Origin: Thermothielavioides terrestris NRRL 8126
Lineage: Eukaryota > Ascomycota > Sordariomycetes > Sordariales > Chaetomiaceae
Direction: 5' to 3'
Assembly: GCF_000226115.1 (NCBI RefSeq)
Contig: NC_016458.1
Coordinates: forward strand, 186,001 to 250,000
Length of the DNA stretch: 64,000 nucleotides
The notes beneath the pieces were generated by a model. The model searched no databases. It was given only the letters and a program-made list of their open reading frames with translations, and was not told the DNA's origin. Positions 11,516 through 23,232 of this stretch are shown here, in pieces; positions within the stretch are counted from its first letter, which is position 1; every line of letters begins with the position of its first letter. The translations under genes and the position numbers were made by a program.

Positions 11516-12922
11516 ATGTTTTCATTCAACCCATCAAATACGCTCCGTACAGTTTCTCACATTCTTGATGGTACCCAGACCCTCTCCGCAAAGGCCGCAG
11601 CGGCCTTGGACAAGGAGCTGATGAGCACTGGCGCCTTCTCCATTGACCAGCTGATGGAGCTCGCCGGCCTTTCGGTGTCGCAGGCTGGTTGGTGCCCCAA
11701 ATCCACCAACATCGCCCACTTATGAGTCTGCTGCGGGCTGACGTCTTCTTGTACACGTAGTCTCCCGTGTCCATCCCCTAAGCAAAGGCCGCAGGATTCT
11801 GGTGGCTGTCGGTCCCGGCAACAATGGTGAGCTGCCTCCCTTGTTTACTTTCGCGGCGTTGGCCAGTGCGCTGACCCAGGCGGTTCAGGGGGTGACGGCC
11901 TGGTCGCCGCCCGCCATCTCCGCCACTACGGCTACCAGCCGGCTGTTTACTACCCCAAACGACCCAAGAATGACCTATACCAGGTGGGTAGCAAGACTGC
12001 TCGGTTTTGGGAGCCAAGTCTCAGCCTCGACGACCCAACACACACTCTCTCTCGCTCCCCCTTTCTCTCTCTCTCTTTCTTTGCGTCTTTTTTCTTGGGT
12101 CACCCCTGAATGGCAAGCATCACTCAAATGAACGTCTTTTCTTTTCTCCCTATGGCTACCCAAGGAGTTGACCACACCCCGTGGGGACGCGGCGATCAGC
12201 TTTCCGTGTCCTTTGCTGTCGTCTGCGCTGACCAGTCCCGCTCCTCCTCTTCTGTAGACACGCCGCTAATTGGTGCGCGCAGCGACTTGCCAAACAGCTG
12301 GAAGACCTTGACGTCCCCTTCGTGGACGACTTCCCGGCTGCGCTGCAGTCGGCCGACCACGTTATCGATGCTATCTTCGGTGGGTGGCACTCCCTACCAG
12401 CTATCCCGCGTTTCTCCTCCCCTCGTTCTCGTCGTGATCTCCCCAGCTAAACCGCTCTCCAGGCTTCAGCTTCTCGGGCGAGGTCCGGGAACCGTTCCCC
12501 GCAGTCATCCAGGCCATGGCGGAGACCCAGGTTCCAGTGACGTCGGTCGATGCTCCATCGTCTTGGGATATCGAAGAGGGTCCTCCCAAGTCGGGCGTTG
12601 GCAGCAACTTCCACCCTGCTGTCTTGGTCAGCCTGACGGCGCCCAAGCCGCTGGTGAAGCACTTCCGGGGCCGTCACTTCATCGGTGGCCGGTACGTACC
12701 GCATTCACGTCTCCGCCTCCCTGTCACTCCGTGACCGGCCGGCCGTTGCCGTCTTTGTTGTTGTTGTTGTTGTTCTCGTTGTCGTTGTCGTTTTCGTTGT
12801 TGTTGACCCCGGACTTCAGATTCGTCACGCCGGCGATTGCGAAGAAGTATGACTTTGAGGTTCCGGCGTACGAGGGGATCGACCAGATCGTCGAGGTTGG
12901 TCCCGACGGGTTGAAGCTGTAA
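11516..12922 (+). CDS. NNR1: NAD(P)H-hydrate epimerase
   Basis: Six exons: 11516-11687, 11761-11826, 11889-11983, 12283-12379, 12463-12691 and 12820-12922, giving 253 residues. Splicing assembles the YjeF_N signature [17 protein letters not shown] across the second intron and the segment [17 protein letters not shown] across the fourth. These form the nucleotide-binding fold and active-site region that interconvert R and S forms of damaged NAD(P)HX before repair by a dehydratase. The ATG at 11516 is the first in frame; the frame upstream offers only a GTG at 11480. An upstream mitochondrial presequence in another exon cannot be excluded. Intron 3 is long (299 nt) and pyrimidine-rich, and intron 5 holds a GTT repeat. 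Confidence 0.92.
12760..12815 (+). repeat. (GTT)n/(GTC)n tract in NNR1 intron 5
   Basis: Imperfect trinucleotide repeats of GTT, CTC and GTC fill the middle of the intron and run to within a few bases of the TTCAG acceptor. Confidence 0.8.
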
Positions 12923-12986
12923 CAGGCCAGCGGCGCCACCGGCACAGGGTCGCCTGGGGGGTTTCCGGATCATGGATTCCGCCCTG

Positions 12987-13187
12987 TTACATCAACGCAC
13001 AGCCGCCTCCCGGACTGTTTGGGCAGATTCGGCTTGGACAACCTCCCTTTTCCATGGCGATGCGGACGATGGCGGTCCCGTTCGGACAGCTCACCAGCGG
13101 CGGGTGGAAGTCCTTGCAGAACTCCACATAGACCAGATATGCTTTCCCGCAAGCTGGGCATACAGTGGTGTAGTGCTCAGCACACAT
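12987..13187 (-). CDS. Small cysteine-rich hypothetical protein
   Basis: An uninterrupted minus-strand ORF of 66 codons starts at an ATG (13187) and ends at 12987. It contains eight cysteines: a CPAC pair at residues 10-13, then singles or near-pairs at about 24, 34, 50, 55 and 63, ending GGGCALM. No signal peptide is evident, and the cysteine spacing could bind a metal. It is convergent with NNR1, whose stop is only 64 bp away. Many Sordariomycetes encode short CxxC proteins of this kind, but I recognise no named family. An overlapping ORF in another frame has a less natural composition. Confidence 0.45.
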   Translation of the reverse strand: MCAEHYTTVCPACGKAYLVYVEFCKDFHPPLVSCPNGTAIVRIAMEKGGCPSRICPNSPGGGCALM

Positions 13188-16100
13188 TAACGATGGCGGC
13201 CCAAGGGTTTCCGGCGTGGGCGAGGGAACGGAGGTGGTGTGTGTGGCTGTCGCTGCTCAGGACCATCAGGCGACATGGGGCCTCGGTGGCGGTTGGGATG
13301 GGTTATTTGCGCGTACGGCTGTGGCTTGAATTGATTTATATTCCCCTCCGAGGGGGCGGAGAGGTGCTGGTTGTAGGCGAGACGGCTTTATGGATGGTGG
13401 GTCGTGTCTTGGTGTGAGCTGGAGGGCAACGGTCGAGTTAGGGGGCCATGTACCTATGTACGTACCTCGACGACGCCGAATGCCTCCGAATTTACAGTAC
13501 CTCGGCCAGCCGGGGACTTCGCACTTGCAGGAAAGACGGGTGAATTACTGCCACTCGAGAACGGGCGAACAGCTGCGGCAAAGGCGAAGCATTTGTGGCA
13601 GTCGAGACAGACAAAAGCCAGAAATGGCAAAGATTGCTCGCCGCCGGAAGAGAAACCCATCCCCATTTCTCAACAACAACAACAAAAGCGGTATTCACGC
13701 CGCGCAACTGCGATCTACCGTGCATGTTCGCTGCTACCTGAACCTCTCTCTCCAGCAGAGCAGCTCCGAATCCGTACCTCGCGCGGAGCATTTGCTCCAT
13801 GAGGCCTCTGATTGGCTGGCCGGGCGCCACTTACAACAGGGACCCGGTGTTCCCAGCTCCAGGAACAAGTCGACTCCACGCTGCGTTGTGTCGGCGGCAA
13901 ATTGGGGAAGAGAGAGAGGGGGGAAAAGGAAGGCAGTGCCCCGCCGCGATGTGGCCCTGGTGGGTGCTCGAAATTCAAGGAAAGCACCGGGCGAGAGTTC
14001 AGGTGACGGGCACAAGGCAAGTGTCGAAAACCAGGCAGGCCCAAATTTGGCAAGGGTTAATCAGGGCGTCGCAGGACGCAGGGCAGCCCCGGGCAGCACC
14101 GGGCGGCCCAGCCGGAAAACCACAGCTTCGGGAGCTGCCAGGTTTCCATTCGCCTCATGGTCCTCAGCAGCCCATATGTCCTTACATGCAGGTAAGGCAA
14201 ATGCGGTGCGCACAAGTCCCTGCGACGTTGCCTAAAGGTACCTTGTGCAGTAACCTGGAAGGTACTCCGCCCAGCATGTAAGGCATTGCTCCTGCCGTCG
14301 TCAACTGGGGAAGCTGCGTTCCCGGGCAGCTCCATGGCGGTTGGTCATGCTCCCCACGCCAGCACCCTCGCGCAAAGGCAGGCGCCCTGCCTCCGACGTC
14401 GGGTGACTAGGCCACGCTTTTCCCGTTTCCTTCGTTTCAGTCAATAGCTTGCATCGCAAAGTCTTGGCCATCCCACCGGCCGTCGGGCACTCGCGTCTTT
14501 CCTTGCTCTGCCGCCCGTCGGCCAAGGTTGTGGCGTCAAGCGTTCCCGCCCCTCCAAGAGGTAGTGTACGGATTAGGCTGCCCCGCCTTGCACCGGCCCC
14601 ACGTCGCCAGGATCGACGGATTTGCCCGGGGGGACACGACAGGAAGTCAGATCTCGAGCAGCCTTTTTTCTGGCTTTGGGGGGTCTAGAACTCCCGCCTG
14701 CTGCTGACACACACCTGACAGGCACGCGCGGGCATGTGCACGCTGTGATGGCACCTCTGCATCAGTATGAACGAACCGTGTTTCCCTGAACGCCAGATCA
14801 GACTCGGTCGACTACCCGTTTCGTCTGGAACTCGGGACAAAAACGGCAAGCCATTTGGGAATCCGCGACCCACGGCTTGCTCATGCCGATAAGGAACCAA
14901 GGTGCCAAAAAAAAATCTCATTTTCCTTGATAAGGGAGGCGAGGCTTCCGCGATGGCCAAGTGAGCAGCGCAGGGACTAACAAGTAGTGTACGTGAAGCA
15001 ACGCGCTCTCGCGCTCTCGTGCTGAGCTGGCAGGCTGAGCGAACCACCAGGGTGGATACATCGTGGAGCCCGTGGAATGGATGTAACCTTTTTTAAATCC
15101 GACTAGGGCCGTCCTCGGGCCCTGATCGGCAACCACATACTGAAAAGAGGTTTCCTTGGCGATTCCCATGACGAGATCTTTGCCACAATCGTCCTCTTCC
15201 CACGTCTTGGATGCCATCTTAGTGACTCGCCACCGCAGCCTCACACCTCAACTATGTATACGAAACACGTCCACTGCAGTCAACCGGTCTCTGTGGCTGT
15301 ACTTGCCCCACTAGGGGTTTGGAGCCCGCTTCGCGGGCTCGTGGATTTTTTGTCTGCATTTTTACATCACATGACTTGCTTACTGTTACTGCCTACTAGC
15401 TACCTGCATTACCTACGTACTCCTGGCCCACGGCTTGCCTCCTGGCCTACGGCTCCCACAATTGCCTACCTACCTACGTTGTGCCTACCTACGTTATACC
15501 CCCAGTGCTCGCGCTGTGCCTCCGGTGCCTACGGCATGCCCCCGGTGCCCGCGTTCTACCCCCGGTGCCCGTGTTGTGGACCTGGTGCCTGCGTACGGCT
15601 CCCCCGGTTGCCCACCTAGCCGCGGCTCCCCCAGTTGCCTAGGCATCTGCGTACGGCTCCCCCGATTCCACGGTGCAGGCGCGTAGCCTACGATGCAGGC
15701 GCGTAGAGAAAAGGAGGAAAAAGGAAAACAAAACAACGGGGAAAGGAAATGACGATTTAGCCGTAAGCCAATGGAAGGGGAAGGAAAAATCGCTAACAGT
15801 CATGTACAGTACCCTGCACCTGTTATTTGTTAACGGCCTAGGAGGTGGAGTGCAATAACAATTAGTTAAGGAAGACCCCTGTTTTACGGCTAAAATGGAC
15901 ATCGCATTAACCGCCAAAATCCGGGCCGATGTGTAGTATATATATTAGAATATTAGATGCTGTGGTGTGTTGTGGGCTGTAGGTACACCGTACATAGGGT
16001 ACGCAAGAGGATACCGAACTCTAGAAGGTCCTCTTTGAGTGTTGACCACGCACCTTGTTTTTTCCGTTCTCGTTTCTCAACCATACTTCCCGCTCGGAAA

Positions 16101-18203
16101 CGCCGCCCTATCTCCCTGACTCACGTTGATCTGCTTCACCTTGCGGAGCATGCTGCAGTCAACATGCCAACTGACCTCAACGACGTGCCCGCCGTCGGAA
16201 GCAAGCTAACTGGCTCAGACAGGCGAAGTGCCTTAGTGTAGGACTTCAGTTTCGGGTGCAGGACTGCTCTTGTTCGACCACGGGCGAAGGGAAGGTACCT
16301 AGGTGTTAACCTCGAGGTTGGCGTTTGAGAGCCGCCGGTCCTACATAGGACGGAAGTGGAACCTGATGGGAGACACGTGGGCTGGAGGGAGAGATGAATT
16401 CCCATAGCCGATAGCTTGGGATTTCCCCATCTCCGCTGAAATGCGCTTTTTGCCATCCAGAGCAAATGGGGAGTGAAAGCAGCAGTGGAAAAGCCCAGAT
16501 AGGAAGACTGAACAGGGACGTACCTTGGCACGGATCGGAAGACGGGAATCAGGGGGGTCCACCAGCCCTGTCCTAGAGGCGCGGTAGGTACGGAATACGG
16601 ATAGAGGGCAGCCTCTTTGTTCTCCAGCATCCGGGCTGCTTTGCTCCGTTGTGATTTTGCGGCCGTCTCCGCGGGCAAGGGTAAGCAGTATTGCGCGAGT
16701 CTCCGCGACGTAAGGCTAAGCGTATTGCGCGAGCTCGTCGGGGTCTTGACTTAGCGGGCAGCAAGACGAGTGAAGCCGATTGGAAACGATCCATCGGCAC
16801 TGCGATATGTAGGATTGTGGTCCTAGCTAACAAACCGGCCGGGTCTCGAAACCTCGGACACTACCCGTAGTGCAATTGCCTCGCTCGCGGAGAGGATGTG
16901 TCTTGCTCAACACATTTCATCGTAACCATTTTGTGATGAATCAAATCTGCGGTGCATTACCCCCGGAGCGTCGAGGGTTGGCTGATTAGTCAATCGCTTA
17001 CGCCTAGGGAAGAACGGAAGGAAACACGCAACAAAGGAGGATCAGAGAAGTCGACAGGAGGTTTCCCTTGAAAGTACATTAGGAGGAAAACACAATACCA
17101 CTTAAGCGGGAATGGAGCACGGTGTGGAGGTCTCAGGCGGACGAAGAGACTGGGTAAAATCGCGAACCTATCCTACACACATTTAGAATAGCACTCTAGT
17201 CGCGAACAACCTTCAATGACGATGGCTCCCACGTTCGGGTCTTCTGTGTTCAACTGGGACGAACGCATGGTGCTCATGACCCAACGTCGTCCAGACTTAC
17301 ACCTACGAGGGCACTACACTCCCGGCATATCTGGAGCGCCCAGAGACCTCTAGGAGTCCCTCACCGAGAAAATGAACCACTGATGAGGATACGGTTCTGC
17401 CGCTTACTTTATGTCAGTTCGATAGCTGCATTTATCACTCATCTCGGCTCCAACGATCCTATCCAGCTATCCAGTGGCAAGTGAGGTGTGAACATCAGAT
17501 GAGCCACGATCATGCGTATTATTTTGCGGCAATTCAAGCTCACAGTCGACCCCAGTCTCCAGGAATACGGAAACCAGGCCGAGGCTGGGGTCTTTCCGTC
17601 CCAGCGCGAAGACATACGAGGACATTTGCTGGAGGAGCCCGAGGCGCCGGAAGAGCTACACCGTGGACCGGCTCATCGCAATTCGGCCTGTATGAAACGG
17701 GATCAGAGGAAGGAGTGGTTAGGTAAGTCGACCTGTCGGAACGGTCATGTGGAGAGCCTCGCACATGGTGAGCGTGTTGCACTCCCAGCCAAACTGAGTG
17801 TTCTGTTCCTTTTCCTAAGTTGGCGGGATTCGCGGAGAGCCACTGCTGGGCTGGTCAATACCAGGAATTGAAGATACAGCTGGAGATCCAGGAATGCGAA
17901 ACACCCAAGTCATACAACAGAGTCTACTAGTTACTCGCCGCTGTCAGCAGACACCGAGTTACTCTTGAGAACCGTTCGGTCGGTGGCTGGCCAACCTACG
18001 CCGGCGAAAACAACACTCTATGCGCTACCTCCAACCCAGAACACTCAGCTATACAAAACAGCCCTTGTTCAAAAAACAAGCGCGAGATCATCCAGCAATA
18101 CTTCATGGCAAGGATATAAAAAAAGTTCAAAGCCAAGAATGAGATCCATCTACCGAGTTACCAACCGCAATCACGCTCGCTCACCCACCCACCGCATCCG
18201 TCT
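13188..18203. other. About 5 kb gene-poor region
   Basis: No gene is convincing here. The longest ORF (13390-14235, plus, 281 codons) is rich in Arg, Ser, Gly and Pro without hydrophobic periodicity, and similar ORFs exist in other frames. The minus ORF at 16136-16678 is likewise unpersuasive. There are many GGTACCT-type hexamers, a degenerate pyrimidine-rich repeat (15395-15705) and a short AT-rich stretch near 15930-15960. I saw no tRNA, 5S rRNA or transposon domain. It may hold a long promoter, UTRs or a non-coding transcript that cannot be seen from sequence. Confidence 0.5.
15395..15705. repeat. Degenerate short repeats, C-rich
   Basis: Related words recur. CCTACCTACGTT occurs twice (about 15466-15496). 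GCGTACGGCTCCCCC or GCCGCGGCTCCCCC occurs three times (about 15591-15663). CCCGGTGCCCGYGTT occurs twice (about 15540-15575). ATGCAGGCGCGTAG closes the tract. The units are imperfect and intermixed, like an old minisatellite. Confidence 0.5.
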
Positions 18204-20063
18204 CTACCTGTACCGAGCACCATCACCCCAGTACCCCTGATTCCCACCGCCGCCGCCGCCGCCGCCACCACCGTCATAGCCCCGGTTGTTGTCCGGCCCA
18301 CCACCGAACCCGCCGGTGGTGAAGCTCCTTTGGGGCTGCGGATGGGCCAGCTGGGCGGGGCTGGCGGACCTGTGGATGCCGGCGCCGGCGTCAAAGTCGT
18401 GTTGGGGCTGAGCGGGCGGCGCCGGCGTCCCGCGGCGCATCTGCGCGCTCGGGGCCGTGTAGCTGCGGTTGGGCGGCGATTGGGCGAACTGCTGCTGCTG
18501 CCGCATGCTCGGGGCGGGCGAGGGGGCGTGCCGCGGGGACGACGGCGCCGGCGAGCGAGTGCCCCGCTCGTGCGGATTGAAGCCGCCGCCCGGCGGCGCG
18601 GGGGAACGCCTGCTGCTCATGTTGCTGTGGCTGCTGCCCGGTCGGTCGGGGTAGTTGTTTGCGCTCGCGGCGTGTGGGGACTGCGGGCCGGGGCTGCGCA
18701 TGGCGGCGGCCGCTTCGCCCATGGCGAGGGGGGACATCGCAGCGGGGGGGTTCCACCGGTTGTCGAGGGGCGACGCGGGGTCGATAGCGGTCATGGTTGG
18801 CGAGGGCGGCACGCTGTAGCCGTCTTTGCCAGCGAGGTGGTCGCGCTGCATCTCCTTCGCGTTGTACTCGGACGCCGAGGAGACGAAGCTGTCGGGGTCC
18901 ACGCCGGCCTTCTTGAACCGCTCGAGCTCGAGACGCTCAGCCTCGGCCCGCGCCTCGGCGGCTTTGGCCTCGCGGGCGCCCCGTCGGCGCTGCCGGATGC
19001 AGTAGTACAGAGCGGCGATGATGAGAAGGCCGCCGAAGCCGCCGGCGCACGCGTAGATGGCAATCTTGGCCCCGGTGGGCAGTGCGTTCCACCTTTGGGA
19101 AAGCGTCATCGCGGGCGGCGCATTGACCTCGTCCTTGATCGTGGAGTTGCCCCTAGAACGGCCGTTAGTGTCCCAACTCTGGGGCGGGGGAGGGGGACGC
19201 GACGCCCGATCATGTCCGCTCGAGGTAGCCGGTCAGACTTACGCGATGATCTTGATGCTCTCCCATGAGCCGCTCCTGTCGGTGTACTCATACTCCTTGC
19301 CGCTGCTGAAATCGGTGATGTGAGCGCTCTTGACATACATCTCAAACGGACCCTGGCTGTAGTCTGTGGTACCGCCGGCCCACTCCCGCGTTCCGTTAGG
19401 AAGCCTCGGATCACCGCCAGCCCAGATGCCGATGGACAGGCGCATGGGGGTTTGTGGGTAGTAGTAGCTGTTGTTGGCGTCCTTGGGCAGGAGCGTGCGG
19501 ACAAGCTGGTCGTCGATGTAGAACAAGAGCGAGTCTTTGGTCCAGACGGTGGTGTAGTTGTGGTAGTCGTCATGGACACCGCCGGGGACGGTGTGGAGGC
19601 CGGCGTTGTGGAAGTCGGGCACGCCCTTGCCGAAGTAGTTGCTCTGGGCGATGGTGTCGTTGCCGCCAAAGAACTCCCAGTCGATCTCGTCCAGGTTATC
19701 ACTCAGCATCATCATGGAGCTGATGACACCGGTGCCTTTGGCGGCCTTCATGTGGATCTCGGTGCGACCCCAGAAGTAGTAGAACTTGGTCCGGATGGTG
19801 GGCGAGTCGCCCTGCTTCGTGATCCTGAAGATGGCGCCCGCGTCAGGGTCCCACTCAACGGGGTTCACCGTCGTTTCCCAGACGTCGACATTCGGTTGCG
19901 AGGTGAAGTTGAAGTTGTAATCGGTGCCGAAGGCGATGTCGGGGGGGCATGTCTTGTTCATCGGGAAGCAGTCGGTGGTGACTTGGGCGGCGGCATGGCG
20001 GACCAGCGCGGACCAGGCCAGCAGCGCAACGGCTGGGGCGTGGAACGGCCGCGGTAGGCACAT
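18204..20063 (-). CDS. GH16 CRH-type cell-wall glycosidase with transmembrane anchor
   Basis: Two exons on the minus strand, 20063-19243 and 19152-18204, encode 589 residues. A signal peptide (about 1-27, ending RHAAAQ) precedes a GH16 domain (about 28-270) with the catalytic box DEIDWEF: E126 nucleophile, D128 and E130 acid/base. This box is typical of fungal CRH proteins, which transfer chitin chains to beta-1,3/1,6-glucan in the wall. The intron at 19153-19242 (GTAAGT) is followed by a membrane segment (about 303-325) and a basic stop-transfer (RQRRR). The cytosolic tail of about 260 residues is rich in Pro, Ser, Gln and Gly and contains a ten-glycine run. Most yeast CRH proteins are GPI-anchored, so a single-pass membrane form with a long disordered tail is less usual. 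Confidence 0.9.
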
Positions 20064-21753
20064 GGCGGATTTAGATGTGCACCTGGGCGATGCACAGAGA
20101 CGGAAACTGGGTTCAAAATCGCGGACCGAGAACGGGCGGTTCTTGGGGGAGAGTTCACGAGGCTGTCTTCAAATTCGCATCTCCCTTGGTCACGTCGAAA
20201 TATCGCGGGGGCTCGAGGGGTATCTGGAATGAATGACGGTCGAAGAAGAGGAAATCGAGTCAATTGGCGGACGAATTGGTGGAAACGAAAGGAAGGGACG
20301 GACGCAATCGGGTCGATGCGAAAAGAGAGCGGGCCGCCAGACGACGACAACGAGGGCGAGGCAGCAGAAATGAGCGACTGCTCCTCCCAATTGGCAATTG
20401 GAGTTTCAAAGGAGTGGACTCGAGCACCGAGCTGCAGCTGGGGATGCAGCTTGGAGACTCGAAGCAGGTCGGATGTCGACAACGACGATGACGGGGCGAC
20501 GTGCGACGGTGACGGGCTGGGCACGGGGGACTTGACCGGGGAAAGGGAACTTGAAGGGGGTAAAAAGGGGCGTGCTGAGACGCAGGTACCCTGGCTTCTG
20601 CAGCGGGACCTTCCAGCCGATGCTGCTTCCAGTCTAGCGTTCCTCGCATGGGCGGGTGAGTTCCCGCCGAATCCCCTGTCGCCCCGCCGACCCTTGGAAA
20701 CTGCAAGCACCATTGGATGAAACAGCTAATCCGAGCTCCGGAACATGACGAAAAGGCCCTTTTTCTCTGTTTCTCTCGACTGCACGATGAGATCAATGCC
20801 TTCACTACGGAAGGCCGCCTCGTGGATGGGGCAGACATGCTTGGCTTGCCCACAGCAGTGGATGCAAGCCATGCGCTTCGCTCCCACCACCCTTGCTGGG
20901 TCAAGCTTTTTCGCTCCTTCCAGGTTGCATGCCGAGTCGAGTCCCCAGCCCGGCAATTTTAACATTGCCCGAGTTCACTAACGAACGCAAACACGAACTT
21001 TCAGGGGCCAGTTTCGCCCACTGAATAGTGGGTCCAAACCTTCACGAACATTGTGTTGATGAGCAGCGGAGCAGAGTTAATGCACTGCAGCAAGTCCTGT
21101 CATACCTAACTTCGGGGCCCATAGTGATATCGGCAGTCCTTCCCGGTCCTCACCATCCGCTCCACAGATCCGTACTGTCTTTCTGCCTTTTCCGCGGCGG
21201 CAACAGGCGGTACGGACGAGGCTTGGAGCTGCTGAGGAGCGAGATGGATCTGTCTCCTCGGGTGGACGACATGTGAAAGGGCGTTCCGTCTCCTTGGGAC
21301 CTGGCTTGGCTTGCGTGGTTGGGGAGGAAGGATGATTTGCGTATTCAAGCGGGGGCAACACCGCGGAGCCCCTCAGCCAGTTTTCTTTAAACCCTCTGCG
21401 CACAACCTTGGCTTCTGTTGTCACAGCTAGCAGACAGGCATCGTTGGCACTTGATGGAGACGTGGACCAATGAAAGGGTGGGTTGAAAGTGAAGTTGCCG
21501 TATCCGTGTTCCGGATTCTGTATGTCGTAGACTACTGCTCTTGTGGCTGGTCGGCCATGTTACACAGCAAACGGGCAGCTCCTCGACTCCTCATGCAGTG
21601 AGGCCTACAGCATCTCCTTTATTCTGTATCCCGAGCTCCTTAAGAGCTTGTTTCCTCGCTACTCCCCAGATCAATACCTACACCTACCTCCATAGTATCT
21701 ACACTTTGCCAGTTCCTCAACTCCTCTTTGCGCAACAGAGATTGATACCTATC
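20064..21753. promoter_or_regulatory. Divergent upstream region, GH16 / exonuclease gene
   Basis: About 1.7 kb between divergent starts. Long ORFs on both strands (20229-20720 plus, 19958-20713 minus) overlap heavily and have biased, non-family composition. A minus ORF at 20726-20965 has a CIHCCG/CPIH cluster but no other support. The part adjoining 20064 is probably the GH16 5' UTR. There is no RNA gene or transposon. Confidence 0.4.
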
Positions 21754-22911
21754 ATGTCCAAGCAAGCATTTACATGTGCTTTCTGCGGCATGCCCTCCAA
21801 GACTAGCGCTGATCGCAGCAAGCGCCTCCACGTTAACCGCCGTTGTTATCCCTGCCACCAATGCAACAGATGCTTCGGGACCGCGGAGGCCCGAAGCCAG
21901 CACCAAAGAGACTCACCCGTCCACAACAACCCAGGGGCCCAAACCATACCCCTTAACCCGATGCTGACGCCAGCCCAGCATCTCGCCCCCCGCGCGGCCG
22001 CCAAGCAACTTGAGCCAACCCTCGCAACCCCACCGCCAACCGCGACCCCCCTCTGCTACCGCGGTAACGAATACACCTCCCTCCGCCCCTCCCTCCACAA
22101 CCCCCTCTACGCCCTCCTCCTGGCACACTGCCTCACACCGAGCCGCCTCGCCCTCGAAAAATACCCCCTCCCCTCCCCCACGACCCCCTCCCCACCCCCG
22201 GCCAAACCTCCCAGCTCCTCCACCAGCACCACCACGACCCTCCCAAAGCCCCGCGCAATAGTCCTCGACTGCGAAATGGCAGGCACCGGCCCCTCCCGCG
22301 CGCGCGAGGAGGTCATCGTCCTCTCGGCAATCGACTTCTTCACCGGCGCGACGCTGCTGCACACGCTGGTGTGCCCGGCGCGGCCCGTGACGGACTGGCG
22401 CACCGCCATCACGGGCGTCACGGCGCGGGCGATGGCCGCGGCCGTCGCCCGCGGGGAGGCGCTGGCCGGCCGGGAGGCGGCGGTGGCGGCGCTGTGGACG
22501 GTCGTGGATAGCGAGACTGTCGTGGTTGGGCATGCGCTGTGGCATGATTTGCGGGCGCTGGGGGTGTCGTGTGCGAGGGTGGTGGATTCGGCCGTGTTGA
22601 CGGCCCAGGCGGCCGGGGTGGTGGCCGAGGGGGAGAGGGTGAGGCAGCCTGCCGGCCTGCAGAAGTTGTGTCGGGAGCTGGTGGGGTTGGAGATTCGGGA
22701 GGGGGGAAGGGGGAAGCATGATAGTCTGGAGGATGTGTTGGCCACGAGGGAGGTGGTGCTTTGGTGTTTGCGGCATCCCGAGGAGTTGGGGGCGTGGGCG
22801 GCGGAGAATTGGGGGGACAAGGGGAAGGGGTTGGACCGGAAGGGGGGAACCGGAAGGGGGCAGGGAGGGCGGTGGGGGAGAGGGAGGAGTAAGGCTACGA
22901 GAACCAGTTAG
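21754..22911 (+). CDS. REXO4-like DEDDh 3'-5' exonuclease with N-terminal zinc finger
   Basis: A single exon of 385 residues. The N-terminus (about 5-65) has CAFCGMP, CYPCHQCNRCF and HQRDSPVH, a C2H2-like zinc region. A proline/threonine-rich linker follows (about 125-165). The exonuclease domain (about 168-345) shows IVLDCEM (Asp, Glu), HALWHDLRALG (Asp) and KHDSLEDVLATREV (His, Asp), the four acidic and histidine residues of RNase T/DEDDh enzymes. Family members trim rRNA or other RNAs in the nucleus. The C-terminal tail is Gly/Arg/Lys-rich. The ATG at 21754 is chosen because the domain starts immediately; the open frame continues upstream with no recognisable sequence. Confidence 0.85.
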   Translation: MSKQAFTCAFCGMPSKTSADRSKRLHVNRRCYPCHQCNRCFGTAEARSQHQRDSPVHNNPGAQTIPLNPMLTPAQHLAPRAAAKQLEPTLATPPPTATPLCYRGNEYTSLRPSLHNPLYALLLAHCLTPSRLALEKYPLPSPTTPSPPPAKPPSSSTSTTTTLPKPRAIVLDCEMAGTGPSRAREEVIVLSAIDFFTGATLLHTLVCPARPVTDWRTAITGVTARAMAAAVARGEALAGREAAVAALWTVVDSETVVVGHALWHDLRALGVSCARVVDSAVLTAQAAGVVAEGERVRQPAGLQKLCRELVGLEIREGGRGKHDSLEDVLATREVVLWCLRHPEELGAWAAENWGDKGKGLDRKGGTGRGQGGRWGRGRSKATRTS

Positions 22912-23232
22912 GCAGATGTGTACGGGAATGGATCGGATGATGATGACGGTGACGAGGTGCTCCTCTGGGAGGATGTGGTGGACTGGGATATGTGGCCGAA
23001 GTCTCCGCCGGACTGGTCCGACTAGACTCGGGGTTGCTTGATGGTGTTGGATTAGATGTCTGAGTCGTGGCGCCCCTTATACGCCCCTCATGCTGCTCTA
23101 ACGAATTCTATCTACAGGCGTCGCTGCCACCGTTCTTTCATCCCGCCAGCCAAATTCAAACCCCGTGTGGAACCATTTTCCCCAGCTCACGAACGTATTT
23201 GAAAACCATGAGTTTTCCCAGCGAACATGCCC
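22912..23232. other. Convergent intergenic spacer
   Basis: The 3' flanks of two convergent genes. There is no ORF of interest, no repeat and no RNA gene. Confidence 0.5.

Noticed and set aside
13390..14235. 281-codon plus-strand ORF
   Set aside because: Composition is Arg/Ser/Gly/Pro-rich with no hydrophobic pattern, overlapping ORFs of similar quality exist in other frames, and no domain is recognisable.
16136..16678. 180-codon minus-strand ORF
   Set aside because: Ser/Pro/Leu-rich with no domain; it overlaps other small ORFs in an otherwise empty region.
18330..19268. 312-codon plus-strand ORF
   Set aside because: It is antisense to the GH16 second exon, where GC-rich codon bias leaves the opposite frame open.
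20726..20965. 79-codon minus-strand ORF with CIHCCG and CPIH
   Set aside because: The cysteine cluster is suggestive, but there is no family resemblance, start context or splice support, and an equally long ORF lies opposite.
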